Numbered from the stretch's first letter, positions 12,933 to 24,855 are shown. The stretch is 64,000 bases of DNA from Druceiella hillmani (GCA_039881145.1 JAYKKI010000060.1:8270501-8334500), one strand, 5' to 3'. Notes: generated by a model from the sequence alone, not told the origin. Numbers and translations are program-made.

Positions 12933-13184
12933 TTGACTGAAGTTGAACTAGAAAGCCTACTATTAAAAAAAAAGTTAAAATTAGTTAAAAAGAATAAAAA
13001 TAATACTTCAATAACAATGAAATGTCCTAAATGTAAAACTGTGAAGAACACATATCGTTTCATAAACGTATCAAGTTCACCGACAGGTGGCCGTATGCTG
13101 ATAGCGACGATATATAGATGCCAAACTTTGTTTAAGCAAATTATGCTAGATGGCGCTGTTCAAATCATTTATGTTGGTAAATAA
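12933..13184 (+). CDS. Small ORF with zinc-ribbon-like fragment (unknown)
   Basis: An 83-codon frame starts next to the TA tract. A lysine-rich first third is followed by [15 protein letters not shown] near residue 29 and [17 protein letters not shown] near residue 49. One CPxC knuckle, a beta-rich middle and a single Cys after YR suggest half of a TFIIS-type zinc ribbon, but the final Cys pair is incomplete (only CQ then TLFK). It lies 0.1 kb from a palindromic element and may be a decayed piece of a transposon or integrated viral gene. I do not recognise the protein. Confidence 0.3.
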   Translation: MTEVELESLLLKKKLKLVKKNKNNTSITMKCPKCKTVKNTYRFINVSSSPTGGRMLIATIYRCQTLFKQIMLDGAVQIIYVGK

Positions 13185-13254
13185 TTTTAAATGCAGTTAA
13201 AATAATATTGACATTTGCAATAGTTCAATAGAAATATTCAGATATTTAAACTTT

Positions 13255-13444
13255 TATATGTATCAAAATGAGTACAAAACAGTATTACTATATCAATACC
13301 GAACAGTTAACTAATATTTAAAAGATCTGACCTATAAAAGCTACCTCGCCGAAGTAGTTTTTATAAGTCAGATCTTTTTAATATTAATTAACTGTTCAGT
13401 AATGATGTAGTAACACTATTTTGTACTCATTTGGATACACATAA
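13255..13444. mobile_element. Palindromic (foldback) element of about 190 bp
   Basis: The left half (from about ATATGTATCAAAATGAGTAC through AAAAGATCTGACCTATAAAA) is mirrored by an imperfect complement on the right (TTTATAAGTCAGATCTTTTT through TTTTGTACTCATTTGGATAC). The centre is near 13348, with GCTACCTCGCCGAAGTAG forming the turn. It has no coding capacity. It is probably a MITE of a family distinct from the 9.8 kb type. Confidence 0.85.
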
Positions 13445-13709
13445 ACCTCGCCTCGTCAATTTGGTTAATGACCCAGTTACGATTTATTCAATTATTTTTT
13501 TCCTACTGAATTCGTCTCCTTAATTCTAAAGTTACATAACATTTTTTTTACAAATATTGCTCCGGCTTTTTCTTATGGAACTTTATTTTATAGTATTAAC
13601 TATGCATATTCTACCGGCGTATATTTTTTTACTGCTGTTGTTTTGTAATTTATCAAGTAATTCTCGCGATCATTTCAGTTAAGTATCCTGAAAAAATATT
13701 GCCCATTTA

Positions 13710-14125
13710 GTTTTATCTAGTTCCTAAACATTCGTTTTCTAAACGTCCCTTTCTTGAACATTCAGTTTCTAAACATCCAATTCCTAAACATTCACTTTAT
13801 AAGATACATTTTCTAAAAATTCAGTGTCTAAACCTCCAGGTTATTTTCAATTCTGAACCAATTTCTGAACATCCAGTTTCTAAACGTCCACTTTCTGAAC
13901 ATTCAATTTATGAAAATCAAATTAATGTACTTTCCGTTTCTAAACATTAACTTTCTAAATATCTAGTTTGAAATATCCAGTTTCAAAACATTAAATTCCA
14001 AACATTCAGTTTCTAAATATCCTGTTCTTAAACATTTAGTTTCTAACCATTCAGCTTCTAAATATCGAGTTTCTAAACATCCAGTTCCTTAACAACCTGT
14101 TTCTGAACATCTAGTTGCTAAACAG
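13710..14125. repeat. Degenerate 14-16-bp tandem repeats
   Basis: About two dozen imperfect units related to TTTCTAAACATTCAG follow each other, with substitutions and small indels. Not coding. Confidence 0.8.
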
Positions 14126-15125
14126 ATAGGGTTCCGTATCGAAATAATAAAAGCCAAATTTATCGAAATAATAAAAAATATGTGGATATCCACATAATTA
14201 TCTACGTCATGTCTGTATGTTTGTCCGCATACCACAGTATCCTAACTCTTTCAGTTAAAGCTCGTTTTCCAAAAAAAAATTACAAGAAAATTTAATTAAA
14301 TCCCGTGAGCTCATAGAAAAATCGTCTCATAGTAAAAGAATGTTATTAATAAAATACTTTGAAATATGCCCACATATATCGTACAGTTGTATTGAATTTA
14401 TTTCTTAACGGCTCCATTGAGTAGTGTAAAAATTTAATAATTTCTGATACATCGTGAGATGTGAGCCTCAATGATGCTGGGCAGTTCATCCCACCACGAC
14501 TTTTAATCATATAATATGATAAAACGCTTATTTATCAACGAAACAAGGTTATAGAACCTTAATTCATTGCATATCTGATAGGCACTTGTTTGGTTATTTT
14601 TTAAATTTTTACTCGAATGCGCGAAAATGAAGGCCAGGTTAGGATATTTATAAAATGAGATATTATTAGATTTGTTTTCATTCAGGAGTATAATAAGCAA
14701 TGTGACGTGACAAAAACTTCAATATGGTTATGGCTGGCGGCCGTTCGGTCCGATATTTTTTAGGGTTCCGTTATACAAAAGAAAAAACGGAATAGTTCTA
14801 AGATCACTCACGTGTCTGTCCGTAATCCATAGTAATTATTCTCAAAAACCGCTTGAGGTAAAATTTATCAATTGATAAAACTTAAAAATATTCATATAGA
14901 AATTTTAGGTGGGAAAAATTAGAAAAAAAATTAAATTCCATGCGTAGTGAGGGATATCATTTGAAAGAGCAAGATATAAAGTTTCAAAAATATTTCTTTC
15001 ATAATTTTGAATATTATATATTCGGAGATATACTGAGAGATATAGAAAATACGCTTTTTCCTCTACTTCCCAGAGTCCTTAACCGAAAATTAAAAAAAAA
15101 ATATTTTTAAAAAACGGACTCCAGA
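14122..15125. repeat. Two adjacent copies of a GGGTTCCGTA-type interspersed repeat
   Basis: TAGGGTTCCGTAT at about 14127 and TTAGGGTTCCGTTAT at about 14760 each lead into GTCTGT(A/C)TGTTTGTCCG-like text. The second copy contains CGGAATAGTTCTAAGATCAC, then a stretch with CATTTGAAAGAGCAAGATAT that recurs, diverged, near 35100. The GGGTTCCGT...CTGTCCGT theme is a common insect interspersed repeat as far as I recall. Element ends are not defined. The open frame at 14503-14700 (minus) lies between the copies and shows no motif. Confidence 0.45.
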
Positions 15126-15572
15126 TGTCATATTATTTAAAATATACGCCACGATTTTACGCCAGTGTAGTAATATTAACTGGGTGCGTGACAACAGCGC
15201 CGCCTAGCGTCACTAGCTTTACAGGCGCTTCAATTTTATTAGTGCACTTCATATTAAAGGCTCCGGTAAATATTTACGTGAATAGTGTAAAACCATAAAA
15301 TTACGGAAAATATCCAAATAAATGCTTTTATTAACGAATAATAACAATATTTTAGTTATTGAATATATTTAATTCATCTCGGCGGAAGAAATCTCTATAA
15401 AGATAACTTCAGTGTGCGCATTTAACAAAAACTGCCTCGTTAGTTAAGTCGTAGTTAAAGCGTAGGTTACGTTAGAGTAGAGACAAGTATATTTGTATTT
15501 AATAATTTTATCATCATTAATAATTTCAAATATTGAATATATTTGGCGTTAATTTTGTAGAAATTCACTATT
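15126..15572. other. Intergenic DNA with a GC-richer patch
   Basis: At 15160-15240 a GC-richer patch reads CAACAGCGCCGCCTAGCGTC, a type of phrase often seen in insect transposon ends. No open frame. Confidence 0.3.
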
Positions 15573-15844
15573 GATAATTAAATGAAACTACCTGATGTAG
15601 TATTATTTCTACTTTCTTTAAATTCTTTACCACGACCTAGGTTTCGTTGTATTACAACATCTTCAGGTGGGCTATTAGCAAAGATCCTTCCATTCTTGCT
15701 AATAGCCCACCTAAAGATGTTGTAATACAGCGACCATCTTTGCTAATAGCCCACTTGAAGATGTAATACAACGAAACCTAGATCGTGGTAAAGAATTTAA
15801 AGAAAGTAGAAATAATACTACATCACGTAGTTTTATTTAATTGT
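15573..15844. mobile_element. Foldback element, copy B
   Basis: The same family as 9833-10039: both outer arms and the ACCACGACCTAGGTTTCG segment are present. The centre is longer, because the inner unit CTAATAGCCCACCTGAAGAT is present in extra rearranged copies (about 15690-15770). The left flank carries the shared ATATTTGGCGTTAATTTTGT sequence. Confidence 0.85.
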
Positions 15845-17206
15845 GTATATTTTAGTTAACCGTACCCAGAATATATAGTTTCCTTTTGTTCTAAACTCAA
15901 CAAAATGACCAAAATAATAAACGTATTACCCATATTATAACATTTCAACCACTAACAATTTCAGATGGAATGCATTTTATACCAGCTATCCATTTATTTG
16001 TTATCTAATTTCCAATTTAATATTGAAAATCTGTAAAATTAGAATTTATTTCTTCAAATATTTTTATTTTATAATTTAATACCAAATAACTATTCTGTCA
16101 TATTATTTAGAAAATTTACTATTAATGCATAAAAAATTAATTCAGTACAGCAAAAATATTAATTTTATTGACTTTTTAAGTTAAATGATACACATAAAAA
16201 TGACGTATTTAAAAAATACAATTCAATATTGCAACAATTGATTTTTAAAAAATGTATTTGTAATAAATATTTTTGTTTTATTATTGAGGAAATATTTTTC
16301 ACTATTTTCAGTTTAAATGTATAACTATGTATTACATACTCAATAAACATCTGAACATAAATGTAAATAATAACAATTTACAAAGTATTAAAAAGTAAAT
16401 AACAAATTATTTTACGTTTAAATAATTATTTAACCCTTCCTCGTTTATCACTGTTCATATTTATATGTTTGTTAAATATGTAATATCTAATTATAAATCT
16501 AAAGTAAAGTAAAATTATTAAAAAAAAACTTGCGACATAAGAAATGGAGGTATTATTGTAATTTTTCATCCCATCAATTTTTCATACTAAAATAATGACG
16601 GCCGAAACCTATTTTATTAAATACGTTGTTTTTTACGTATTTTCTTTCATTAAGGCATCAGTGAACTACACTGGTTCCAGAAGTAAACATGACAATATAC
16701 GTATGTAAATTATATTATCTATGACAATATTTAACAGGAGCCTTTATATATTTCCATTTCTGCCATAGCGGGCGCTGCCGTCGATTTCGTTACCCCCACT
16801 CTATGATTCGCACCCGGCCATCTACAGCGTTTAATGCATCTTCATGAGAGCTTCATTTTATATTGAGGCGATATCTTTCTTAAGCCTCTGGTAAGTGAGA
16901 TATTTTTATCCTTAATTTCTTACAAAGCATTTATTTTTATTTTTCATGTTTTTCATTTACATAAAATAATTCTGTGAAGTATGAGTAAAACTTGGACTAA
17001 GAACTTTTCTGACATATTTAGACATTTATAAATAATTAAGAGTAAATTGTATTACTATTAAAATATTTATAAATATTCATTTTTCATAACATAAATATAT
17101 TGTTTTATATATCACAAACTGAATACATGTCATCTATGTCAAAAATGTTTACATCTAGATTCATCTCTATAGATTTTACACAACCTCTGCGTACGTTTCT
17201 AAAAAT

Positions 17207-17210
<4 letters not shown>
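15845..17210. other. AT-rich DNA with one GC-richer exon-like block
   Basis: Mostly AT-rich with no gene. At about 16740-16890 a GC-richer block (GCGGGCGCTGCCGTCGATTT, CCCGGCCATC) ends in a strong splice-donor consensus CTCTG|GTAAGTGAG at 16891. It could be a 5' untranslated exon of a plus-strand transcript, or a transposon piece. Confidence 0.3.

Positions 17211-17278
<68 letters not shown>
17211..17278. repeat. (TA)n microsatellite
   Basis: About 34 uninterrupted TA units. The minus-strand frame through it is only Tyr-Ile repeats. Confidence 0.95.
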
Positions 17279-17281
<3 letters not shown>

Positions 17282-17690
17282 GTCAATTGAAAAAATAACC
17301 ACGATGCCAGTATCAGAACACGGTCAAATAGGTCTGAATGAAATCGTGATTCTCTTGTAAATTATATTCATCATAACTACGAATTGCGAAAGTGTGAGTG
17401 CACATATGTGCACTTGCACATATACTCATAGTAGATTATTTTCATATCAATACTCGCACCTGCACATATACTCGTAGTGGATTATTTTCATATCAATACA
17501 ATACTCGTAGTGGTAATATTTTCATATCAATTTATATATATATAATTGTCAATTGAAAAAATAACCACGATGCCAGTATCAGAACACGGTCAAATAGGTC
17601 TGAATGAAATCGTGATTCTCTTGTAAATTATATTCATCATAACTACGAATTGCGAAAGTGTGAGTGCACATATGCGCACTTGCACATATA
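17265..17690. repeat. 160-bp direct duplication flanking 45-bp units
   Basis: The block 17265-17424 (containing AACCACGATGCCAGTATCAG) is repeated almost exactly 266 bp later at 17531-17690; the difference I saw is ATATGTGCAC against ATATGCGCAC. Between them are three shorter units around CACATATACTCGTAGTGG and TTATTTTCATATCAAT. This looks like a recent segmental duplication seeded by the TA tract. Confidence 0.9.
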
Positions 17691-17833
17691 ATCGCAGTGG
17701 ATTTGTTTATTCATTAATCGTTGCAGATTTATAAATAAATTAAGTAGATATTTTCTTAGTCTTGTATTGAATGAAGTACACGCGAAATTAGTAATAAATC
17801 AATCATAAATAGATAAATAAATCTACAATATAT

Positions 17834-18017
17834 TGACAGTTCATTTTTGACACACATAATGTAAAAAACAGCTGGTATCAGTAGTGACCGCCATTTTTGT
17901 TTGTTGTCGCGCATACGTACACTTGACATAATTTTGACAGTTTACTTTTGACAGACACAAAGTATAAAACAGCCGATAGCAGCAGTGAGCGCCATTTTTG
18001 TCTGCGCATTCGTTCAC
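17834..18017 (+). repeat. Two diverged promoter-like tandem units
   Basis: Two units of about 90 bp (17834-17923 and 17936-18017) share the order TTTTGACA, ACACA, AAACAGC, GCAGTGA, CGCCATTTTTGT and CGCATNCGT. The second has a TATAAAA at 17963-17969. GCCATTTT is the core of a YY1/Pleiohomeotic-type site. It could be a duplicated promoter of a retroelement or of an unseen transcript. The 17985-18353 frame that starts within it has no ATG at its start and no domain. Confidence 0.4.
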
Positions 18018-18611
18018 TCCTTGTCTTATTCTATCGTGTTTATATATCTCTCACGGTTATTAGCTAAGTACCTGTTTTCTATCTTTATTGTGATAGATTC
18101 TTTACATTATGACGTCACAAAAACGTTGCATGAAAAAATTTTGACTTTAAAAATTTTACTCTCATTGCGCCCAAAGAAGTCTCTCTTTAAAAAAGGAGGG
18201 GTGTATACTTATGGTTTTACCAATAAAACGATTTCTTTTACTGCATTTACAATGCAAGCAGGACAAATTTGCAACAAAGAATCGCTTATTGTGACAATTC
18301 TTTATTACAAGTCTCGACGTATTATTTACATCGAAATACTAAGCCAGCAATAAATAATGCACGACAGAATACAATGTACAACGAACGAAGAAAGTAAAAC
18401 AAGCGGGCGTAGAACAAATTGTACGTTTCGTAACTTTCAAATGACGATTGAATATTATGCTTTGACTTAAATGATCGATTGGATGGTTTATTGAGCTTGA
18501 CATTGGATATCTTCCCAAAAGGCAAAATAATTTTTTTTGGCCAATAATGTGTGGTATATATCAAAGCGGCCGATGATTTATTTCGGATCATCTGTGCGGA
18601 GTGTAATTTTT

Positions 18612-19440
18612 GAAGCAATATTACACAGACTAAAAATGTTATATGCAATGTTACACAAACTAAAAATATTATGAGCAATGTTACATAGATCAAAAATATT
18701 ATAAGGCAATGTTACACAGATTAAAAATATTATAAGCAATATCGCATAGACTTAAAATGTTACAAGCAATGGTACACAGACTAAAATATTATAAGCGATG
18801 TTGCACAGAATAAAAATATTATAAGCAATATTACATAAACCAAAAATGTTATAAAGCAATGTTACACAGACTAACAATATTATAAGCAATGTTAGACAGA
18901 CTAAAAATGTTATAAGCAATGTCACACAAACTAAAAATATTATAAGCAATGTTACATAGACCAAAAACGTTATAAGGTAATGTTACACAGATTAAAAATA
19001 TTATAAGCAATATCGCATAGACTTAAAATGTTATAAGCAATATTACATAAACCAAAAATGTTATAAAGCAATGTTACACAGACTAACAATATTATAAGCA
19101 ATGTTACACAGACTAAAAATGTTATAAGCAATGTTACACAGACTAAAAATATTATAAGCAAGGTTACAGAGACCAAAAATGTTATAAGTATATATATAAT
19201 GTTTACACAGACTAAAAATATTATTAGCAATGTTGCACAGACTTAAAATGTTATAAGTAACATTAAATAGACTAAAAATGTTATGAGTAATGTTGCACAA
19301 CCAGAAAAGATTATAAGCAATATTACGTAGACCAAAAATGTTATAAGGCAATATTACACAGATTAGAAATATTATAAGCAATATCGCACAGACTTAAAAT
19401 GTTATAAGCAATATTGAACAGACTAAAAATGTTATATTTA
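18612..19440. repeat. 30-bp minisatellite, about 27 units
   Basis: Units close to CAATGTTACACAGACTAAAA followed by ATNTTATAAG run head to tail with substitutions and occasional one-base indels. A longer-range similarity (about 18700-18800 against 18980-19080) suggests a higher-order duplication. Minus-strand open frames (18752-18964, 18970-19230, 19061-19381) only translate the repeat. Confidence 0.9.
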
Positions 19441-22400
19441 GAGCATTCACCAAAAAATGGAGGTACTAAATGGCCCATTGAGTAGGGGCAAATTTTAATA
19501 ATGAGAGTTGAGTGGAAGCCTTTGAAAGTAAATATGGGGTATTATTGAAGGGTTTTCGAAGGCCCCCTCTTTTGAATGAGTCGGGTTGTTACGAGCCTTA
19601 GGGGAGACTCTGATATAATTCAAATGGTGGTTTGAGAATAGATTTAAATCCGGTCAAACGTGAGACTTATTTGTGCCCCGAAGGCTTCACATCATAGATG
19701 ACTAATTAACCATCTTAATTTAGCAGTTTACCGGTAATAGTAGAATATAACTTATTTTTTAAAAAAGAAAATTCGTCCGAATTTTTTTCAATTAATTTTC
19801 CTTTCTCGGTAAATATTACATTGCTTGATTTTTCTATCACTTTTGAACGAAATAGATATATTTACTTAATTTTTTTGATCTTTAAACTACAAAGGGGTAG
19901 GAGGCGAGGCGCAATAGTTTTGCCTATTTGTGATAACTTTGAAGAAATTTATATTTGATAACATTAAAATGAATATAAAAATAGTTTCAAAATGTGCTAA
20001 GGATTCGTTCGTATTTTAAAATAGAAAAAAAATATTTGACATTTCGATGTCAGAACTAGATATTGGATGTCAGAACTAGATAACTTTTATATTTACTGAT
20101 TCCTTTTTTAAGATAAGTAGATGTTATGTGCAGTTAGTTGGACAGAAAAAGAGGTATCACCATAATGGTTTCTTTTTTAATAATAATGGAATGGTGATGT
20201 TTTTCTATAAAATAATTATATTTCTTTCGCCATACCGTTACCGTTATTGTCAAACGCCATAAATGTGAGGATGAAGCGAAGAGAAGAGAGGAGGGTCAAA
20301 GAGCTACTGTCCAGAGTAATTCTGGGAATAATGCTTTAGTCCGGATAGTTACTATAACAGATTTGAGAACAACGCTTTTTATTATACCCTTGCACTCTGA
20401 GTTTTTTAAAATTTAAAGACAAAAATATAAATTAGAAGTTATAAAGGGATTTTCGAAAGAATTAGTTAACGATGAGGGTAATTAACGTTCGAACAATCAT
20501 ATCGATTTTAACACTATCTAACAATCACATCCATTTAAACAATCATACAGATTTTAACACTATTTATAGAAAGTGAAATTTAACGATCTGTAATAATGTA
20601 TCGTAATTAAAATTAATGTGAAATTATTAAGGAAAAAGAACTAAATGTAATTTTTCTTCACAAAAAAAGCTTAACTTTAATATTAAATCATTATAAACTA
20701 CTAATAAAAACATAAGTAAAATATACTTTTGTTTTTTAAACATAAATGTAATCGGTTAAATGTATATTTGGTTATTTTGCAAATGCCCGAATCTTCTTTA
20801 GATACATTGTTATATTTTGGTTAAAGTGTTTGCAGAAAGTTTAAACGTTACGCTTAAAATTTCAGTTCATAAAAACATGCTTAATACTTTTCAAGTATTG
20901 TCAAGACATTAACTATTTTGTAGGATTTTTATTTCCACCTTGAAAACTGTTAAAATTAAAAAAAATAGTTTCTATTTCCAAGAAGAACCTGGCTGCTAAC
21001 TCACTTGATACTGAAATAATTAAAATTCACAAGTCACAATTTGCTTCTACTCACGCGTCGAAGTTACATTGAATTGGTAAGTGTATCGACATCTATCAAA
21101 TAATAATGAATCGCAATCGCCTCACTATGCAGACGGTGACACGATAGCATAACGTGTTTTCAGACGGTCACGTTAATTTTTACATAATCATACACACAGT
21201 CGACATTCAAACAAACGTGTTAACACGCAATACTGCGTATCACTTTCACTATATTAGCGTACTGAACCACATGATATGCTGAAAAGTCCACTGGAGTACA
21301 GTGCGATAGGTAAATGTTTCTGTGTATATGCAGATTGATAGGTGAAATGAAAAATATGATAGGTATGTCTCTGTGTATATGCAGAATGCTGAAATGAAAA
21401 TTATTATATAAATAACGGTTGTGACTAAAGAAAAAAACGCAGAATTAGAATTGTCAACGTAATAGCTTAAAATTATTATGCTGCAAAAATTTGGAAGACC
21501 GGATGGATGTAATCAGACTTCGATAGGGCGTTATCTTTGTTAAACTAAATGTTATAGAAAAGACACAGATTTTTATTTTTGTATTCTATTTTCATTTAAT
21601 TAACTTCAAAGTTACGTTTTCAAAATCACTTATATTAAAAAAATATTTAAGAAAATTGTTATCAACTTTTGGAATAGAAAACAAGCAAGTTCTCTGCACG
21701 TATTAGTTCCAGATGAATATTATTAATAGAGCAATTTCAAATCTTAATCCTTTTAAATCACAACCTTGGCTTTGGAATAAGACTGTACTTGCACAAGCTG
21801 TATACTCTTATGCACCTACCAATAACACGTACCTTTTAAATTGACATTATTTTCTATTAAGGGAAAATAAAAACCATATAAGGGTGTAATGGAATAAACA
21901 GGGTTTGGTGTAAAATATTATACCCTGCAGATTTAGCTTCTTCGTTCTATTCTTTTTAATGAGTTTTTATTTACTTCTATAATATAATTTAGTTTACGAT
22001 ACTGTCGTTTACTGTATTTCAATACTGAATATTAAATATTTGTAAAAAAATTGTGCTCTAAATTTGCAGTATCGTCTGTTTTTTGCAAATTTTGATGAGT
22101 ATAATAGTAATGATATTTATTTAATTTTTACGATAATTGAAATAATATTTCTGAATATATCCCAATTCAAATTATAAGTGTTATATATTGAATCATATAT
22201 TGAAGTAAAAAAAAATAACAGGAAGTTTACGTAACTTTTATATTTGGCTAAAAAATCACTATTTTCAAAAATTAAGAAAATTTTATTGAAAGGCTATTGA
22301 CGTAATAGTCAGATGAAAATGCAAGAAAAACGGTTGATGATCAATGGAAGATCAAATATACTACCTAATAATGAATTAAATATAAAGGAGTTCTGATTTC

Positions 22401-22560
22401 TTCACAGATAGGCATGCACGTGAAAAAAATGAAAGCATTCATAAATCATTGAGCGATGAAATAATTAAAAGAACCTTCCTTACATAAATTGATCCCCCTA
22501 ATTAGCAAATGCTACGTTTCTACCTTCAGCTTTAAGCGCATAAACAAATTAGATTCGCTA
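19441..22560. other. Intergenic DNA upstream of the first Osiris gene
   Basis: No coding region supported. A moderately GC-richer patch at 21030-21310 (phrases such as CAGACGGTGACACGATAGC and GACGGTCACG) could be regulatory. The rest is AT-rich without notable structure. Confidence 0.4.
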
Positions 22561-22877
22561 AGTGGCTTGCTCACGTCTCAACTTGCCGTGGTCGGTCCCA
22601 TCCACCACGGCCGCCGCACACATACATTACGGGCGCGTGCCACAGCGAACGGTCATACATGCGGCGATCGCACGCTCTAAAAGATCCGTAGATAAAGCAA
22701 GTTCCCGGTGAAAATAGATAAATGGCACTGCCTCGTGAATTTTCCCCACATTTGACCATAATCGACCGGACGGACAAGACATAGACCAGCGCGTAAACTT
22801 CGCGCAAATCGACGATAATCCAGTTTAATTTCTATAATTATATTGTGGTTATAGTTTATTATTAGTTTAATTGAAAA
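22561..22877 (+). promoter_or_regulatory. Likely promoter and 5' UTR of the Osiris gene
   Basis: GC content rises sharply from about 22580 to 22820 (CCACGGCCGCCGCACACA, ACGGGCGCGTGCC, CGACCGGACGGACAAG) directly upstream of the ATG at 22878, then falls again in the last 60 bases. Open frames on both strands here (22489-22680 plus, 22571-22807 minus) are by-products of the GC-rich composition. No clear TATA box was found, so the transcription start is not placed. Confidence 0.4.
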
Positions 22878-23666
22878 ATGGAGTGCCGCTTTTTTATTTT
22901 ATTTACGTGTGTTTTGTTTGCTGTCACGCAGTCCGGCGAATCGACTAATACCGTCAGTACCGGCTTCAAAATTTTGAGAAGGATTTACGAAAATTGTGAA
23001 AAATCCCAGGAGATCATCAAATGTTTTAAAATTCAAGCGACCAAATTAGCAGACAGAGCTGCTAGGATGGACAATCTACCTATCCTCGAAGGTATATCGT
23101 TGAAGAAGAAACAAGAATCAGTAGATGGGAGAGCCTTTTCTTGGTCTTTGCCTGAAGGCAATCTTGAGAATTTGCCCTCTGACGAAATAGACCAACTATT
23201 AGAAAAAGCTACAACGAGGTTGTTCGAAACTCATAGGGTAAATATTTTGCCCACAGTTTTTAATGCAGTAGAAGTGGGACGGTCTATGGAAGAAGCTAGA
23301 GGTAAAATGAAAAAATACATTGGACCCATCTTAACAGCTTTAGCAATTAAAGGTGGATTTTTGGCTATGGCCTTCAAGACTATCGCTCTAATAGCAGGTA
23401 AAGCTTTGTTGATTGGAAAGATAGCCTTGATCTTGTCAGCAATTATTGGATTGAAGAAATTAGTTTCTAATGGCGATGCTCACGAGAAGACAACTTACGA
23501 AATAGTGAAACACCCTCAGATCTCACAGAGTCACTCATATTCTTCATCCCATTTTGGCAATGAATTTGATGGTACAGGACCTGGTGTACATTATAGAAGA
23601 AGTGTTGAAGACGAGGCTCTGGCGCAAGATAGGGCATACAGAGCGCATATTCAAGGAAAACAATGA
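22878..23666 (+). CDS. Osiris family protein (DUF1676), single exon
   Basis: A 262-residue protein. Residues 1-22 form a signal peptide with a hydrophobic FFILFTCVLFAV core. Cys40 and Cys49 form the usual N-terminal Cys pair (YENCEKSQEIIKCF). Residues 30-200 correspond to DUF1676. Its C-terminal part, 148-192, is a long hydrophobic run with spaced Gly and Lys (GPILTALAIKGGFLAMAFKT and onward), the typical Osiris core. A basic pair RR at 240-241 precedes SVEDE, and residues 249-256 (AQDRAYRA) match the family's C-terminal AQxLAY motif with Arg in place of Leu. A His/Ser-rich stretch lies at 210-226. The start is the first ATG after an upstream stop, in context GAAAAATGG. Osiris proteins are secretory or endosomal factors of cuticle-forming epithelia; that is family knowledge. 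Which Osiris number it is cannot be told here; an Osi9-like identity is only a guess. Confidence 0.92.
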   Translation: MECRFFILFTCVLFAVTQSGESTNTVSTGFKILRRIYENCEKSQEIIKCFKIQATKLADRAARMDNLPILEGISLKKKQESVDGRAFSWSLPEGNLENLPSDEIDQLLEKATTRLFETHRVNILPTVFNAVEVGRSMEEARGKMKKYIGPILTALAIKGGFLAMAFKTIALIAGKALLIGKIALILSAIIGLKKLVSNGDAHEKTTYEIVKHPQISQSHSYSSSHFGNEFDGTGPGVHYRRSVEDEALAQDRAYRAHIQGKQ

Positions 23667-24246
23667 TATAACTAGTTTTTATTTAAAGAATTAACATAAA
23701 AGTACCAAAGGCTTTTCTAATTTATTTTTTTTTATTTAATCAACTACCAGCTTGTTTTTAAATTATTTATTTAATTTATTTAATTTATAATAATTTATTT
23801 CATTAGGATATTGCATGTTGTAACATCAACTTTACCGCCGATTTAATTGAAATATTAAAATCAATATTGTTTTTATTTAATTTTATAGACATTTAATCTT
23901 TTTGTATACGAAAGAACATAAGACTCGATTTAATAACTAAAAATTAATTTAAATGTAATAAGGGTATCGTTTGTTTTTATTTTAGATTTATTTTTGTAAA
24001 TAATTTTATTTATTATTTGCGGACGTCATGGTTTTTATTGGATGTGCACAGAAATATATATAATTAATTAGTAAATTAATTTATGATTTAGAATTAAAAA
24101 TTGTAAATTGACGGGTTCAATTATTTATTGTTCTCTCTGCTTTAAATGTCTTAGATACTTAGTCAAAATGTTAACACGTTTTGTTAATGGTTTATGAATG
24201 ATTAGAGATGGCATATAGTCCCGAATGAGCTTTTATAAGTATGATT

Positions 24247-24252
24247 AATAAA
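24247..24252 (+). terminator. Candidate poly(A) signal
   Basis: AATAAA lies 0.58 kb past the Osiris stop codon. A second AATAAA at 24498-24503 is the alternative. The intervening 3' flank is very AT-rich with no other feature, so either would give a long 3' UTR. Confidence 0.4.
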
Positions 24253-24581
24253 TAATTTATAATTTAAATTAGATTTAAGCCTATGTTGTTCATTTATGTA
24301 TGTATTTAAATTTGTCGCATAATCGACACGGTGGTTACGCGTGTACCTTTAATACAATTATCGCATGAATAATATGTCGATTTTATTTCATTGTATATGT
24401 TTATTTTCTTTGACATATTTATATATCAGTGGATGAAAATTAAATAATTTCGGTAATGTAAAGACAGAAAAATATCTATTAAAGATGTAAATGAAGAAAT
24501 AAAATGATTTTAAGGAATATTGTTTGATTAGTGTTTTTAATGCAATGCTTCATTGAATCAACAATTTACATATCTTTTAAT

Positions 24582-24855
24582 CACAAATAAATGAAACTAC
24601 GTGATGTAGTATTATTTCTACTTTCTTTAATTTCTTTACCACGACCTAGGTTTCGTTGTATTACATCATAAAGTGGGATATTAGCAAAGATCTTTGCTAA
24701 TCTTCAGGTGGGAACCTGAAGATGTTGTAATGCAACGAAACCTAGGTCGTGGTAAAGAAATTAAAGAAAGTAGAAATAACACTACGTCACGTAGTTTCAT
24801 TTATTTGTGAATAATGAATTTCTAAAAAATTAATATATTCAATATATATTTTAAT
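24582..24855. mobile_element. Foldback element, copy C (reverse orientation)
   Basis: Outer arms CACAAATAAATGAAACTACG and the complement end at 24809, with ACCACGACCTAGGTTTCG inside both halves. The asymmetric flank found left of copies A, B and D appears here on the right as its complement (GTGAATAATGAATTTCT to about 24855), so the element is inverted relative to the others and that flank belongs to the element. It lies 0.9 kb downstream of the Osiris stop. Confidence 0.85.

Noticed and set aside
12656..12940. Open frames through the TA tract on both strands
   Set aside because: Tyr-Ile dipeptide repeats from (TA)n; the same applies at 17105-17302 and 33252-33458.
17985..18353. 122-codon plus-strand frame
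   Set aside because: It has no ATG at the given start, is Ile/Leu/Lys-rich, has no domain, and begins inside duplicated promoter-like DNA.
18322..19381. Minus-strand frames of 70-123 codons with hydrophobic repeats
   Set aside because: All but the first translate the 30-bp tandem array; the first (18322-18693) overlaps its edge and has no motif.
22489..22807. Open frames on both strands before the first Osiris gene
   Set aside because: They lie in the GC-rich promoter/5' UTR block, have no motif, and end before the Osiris ATG in other frames.
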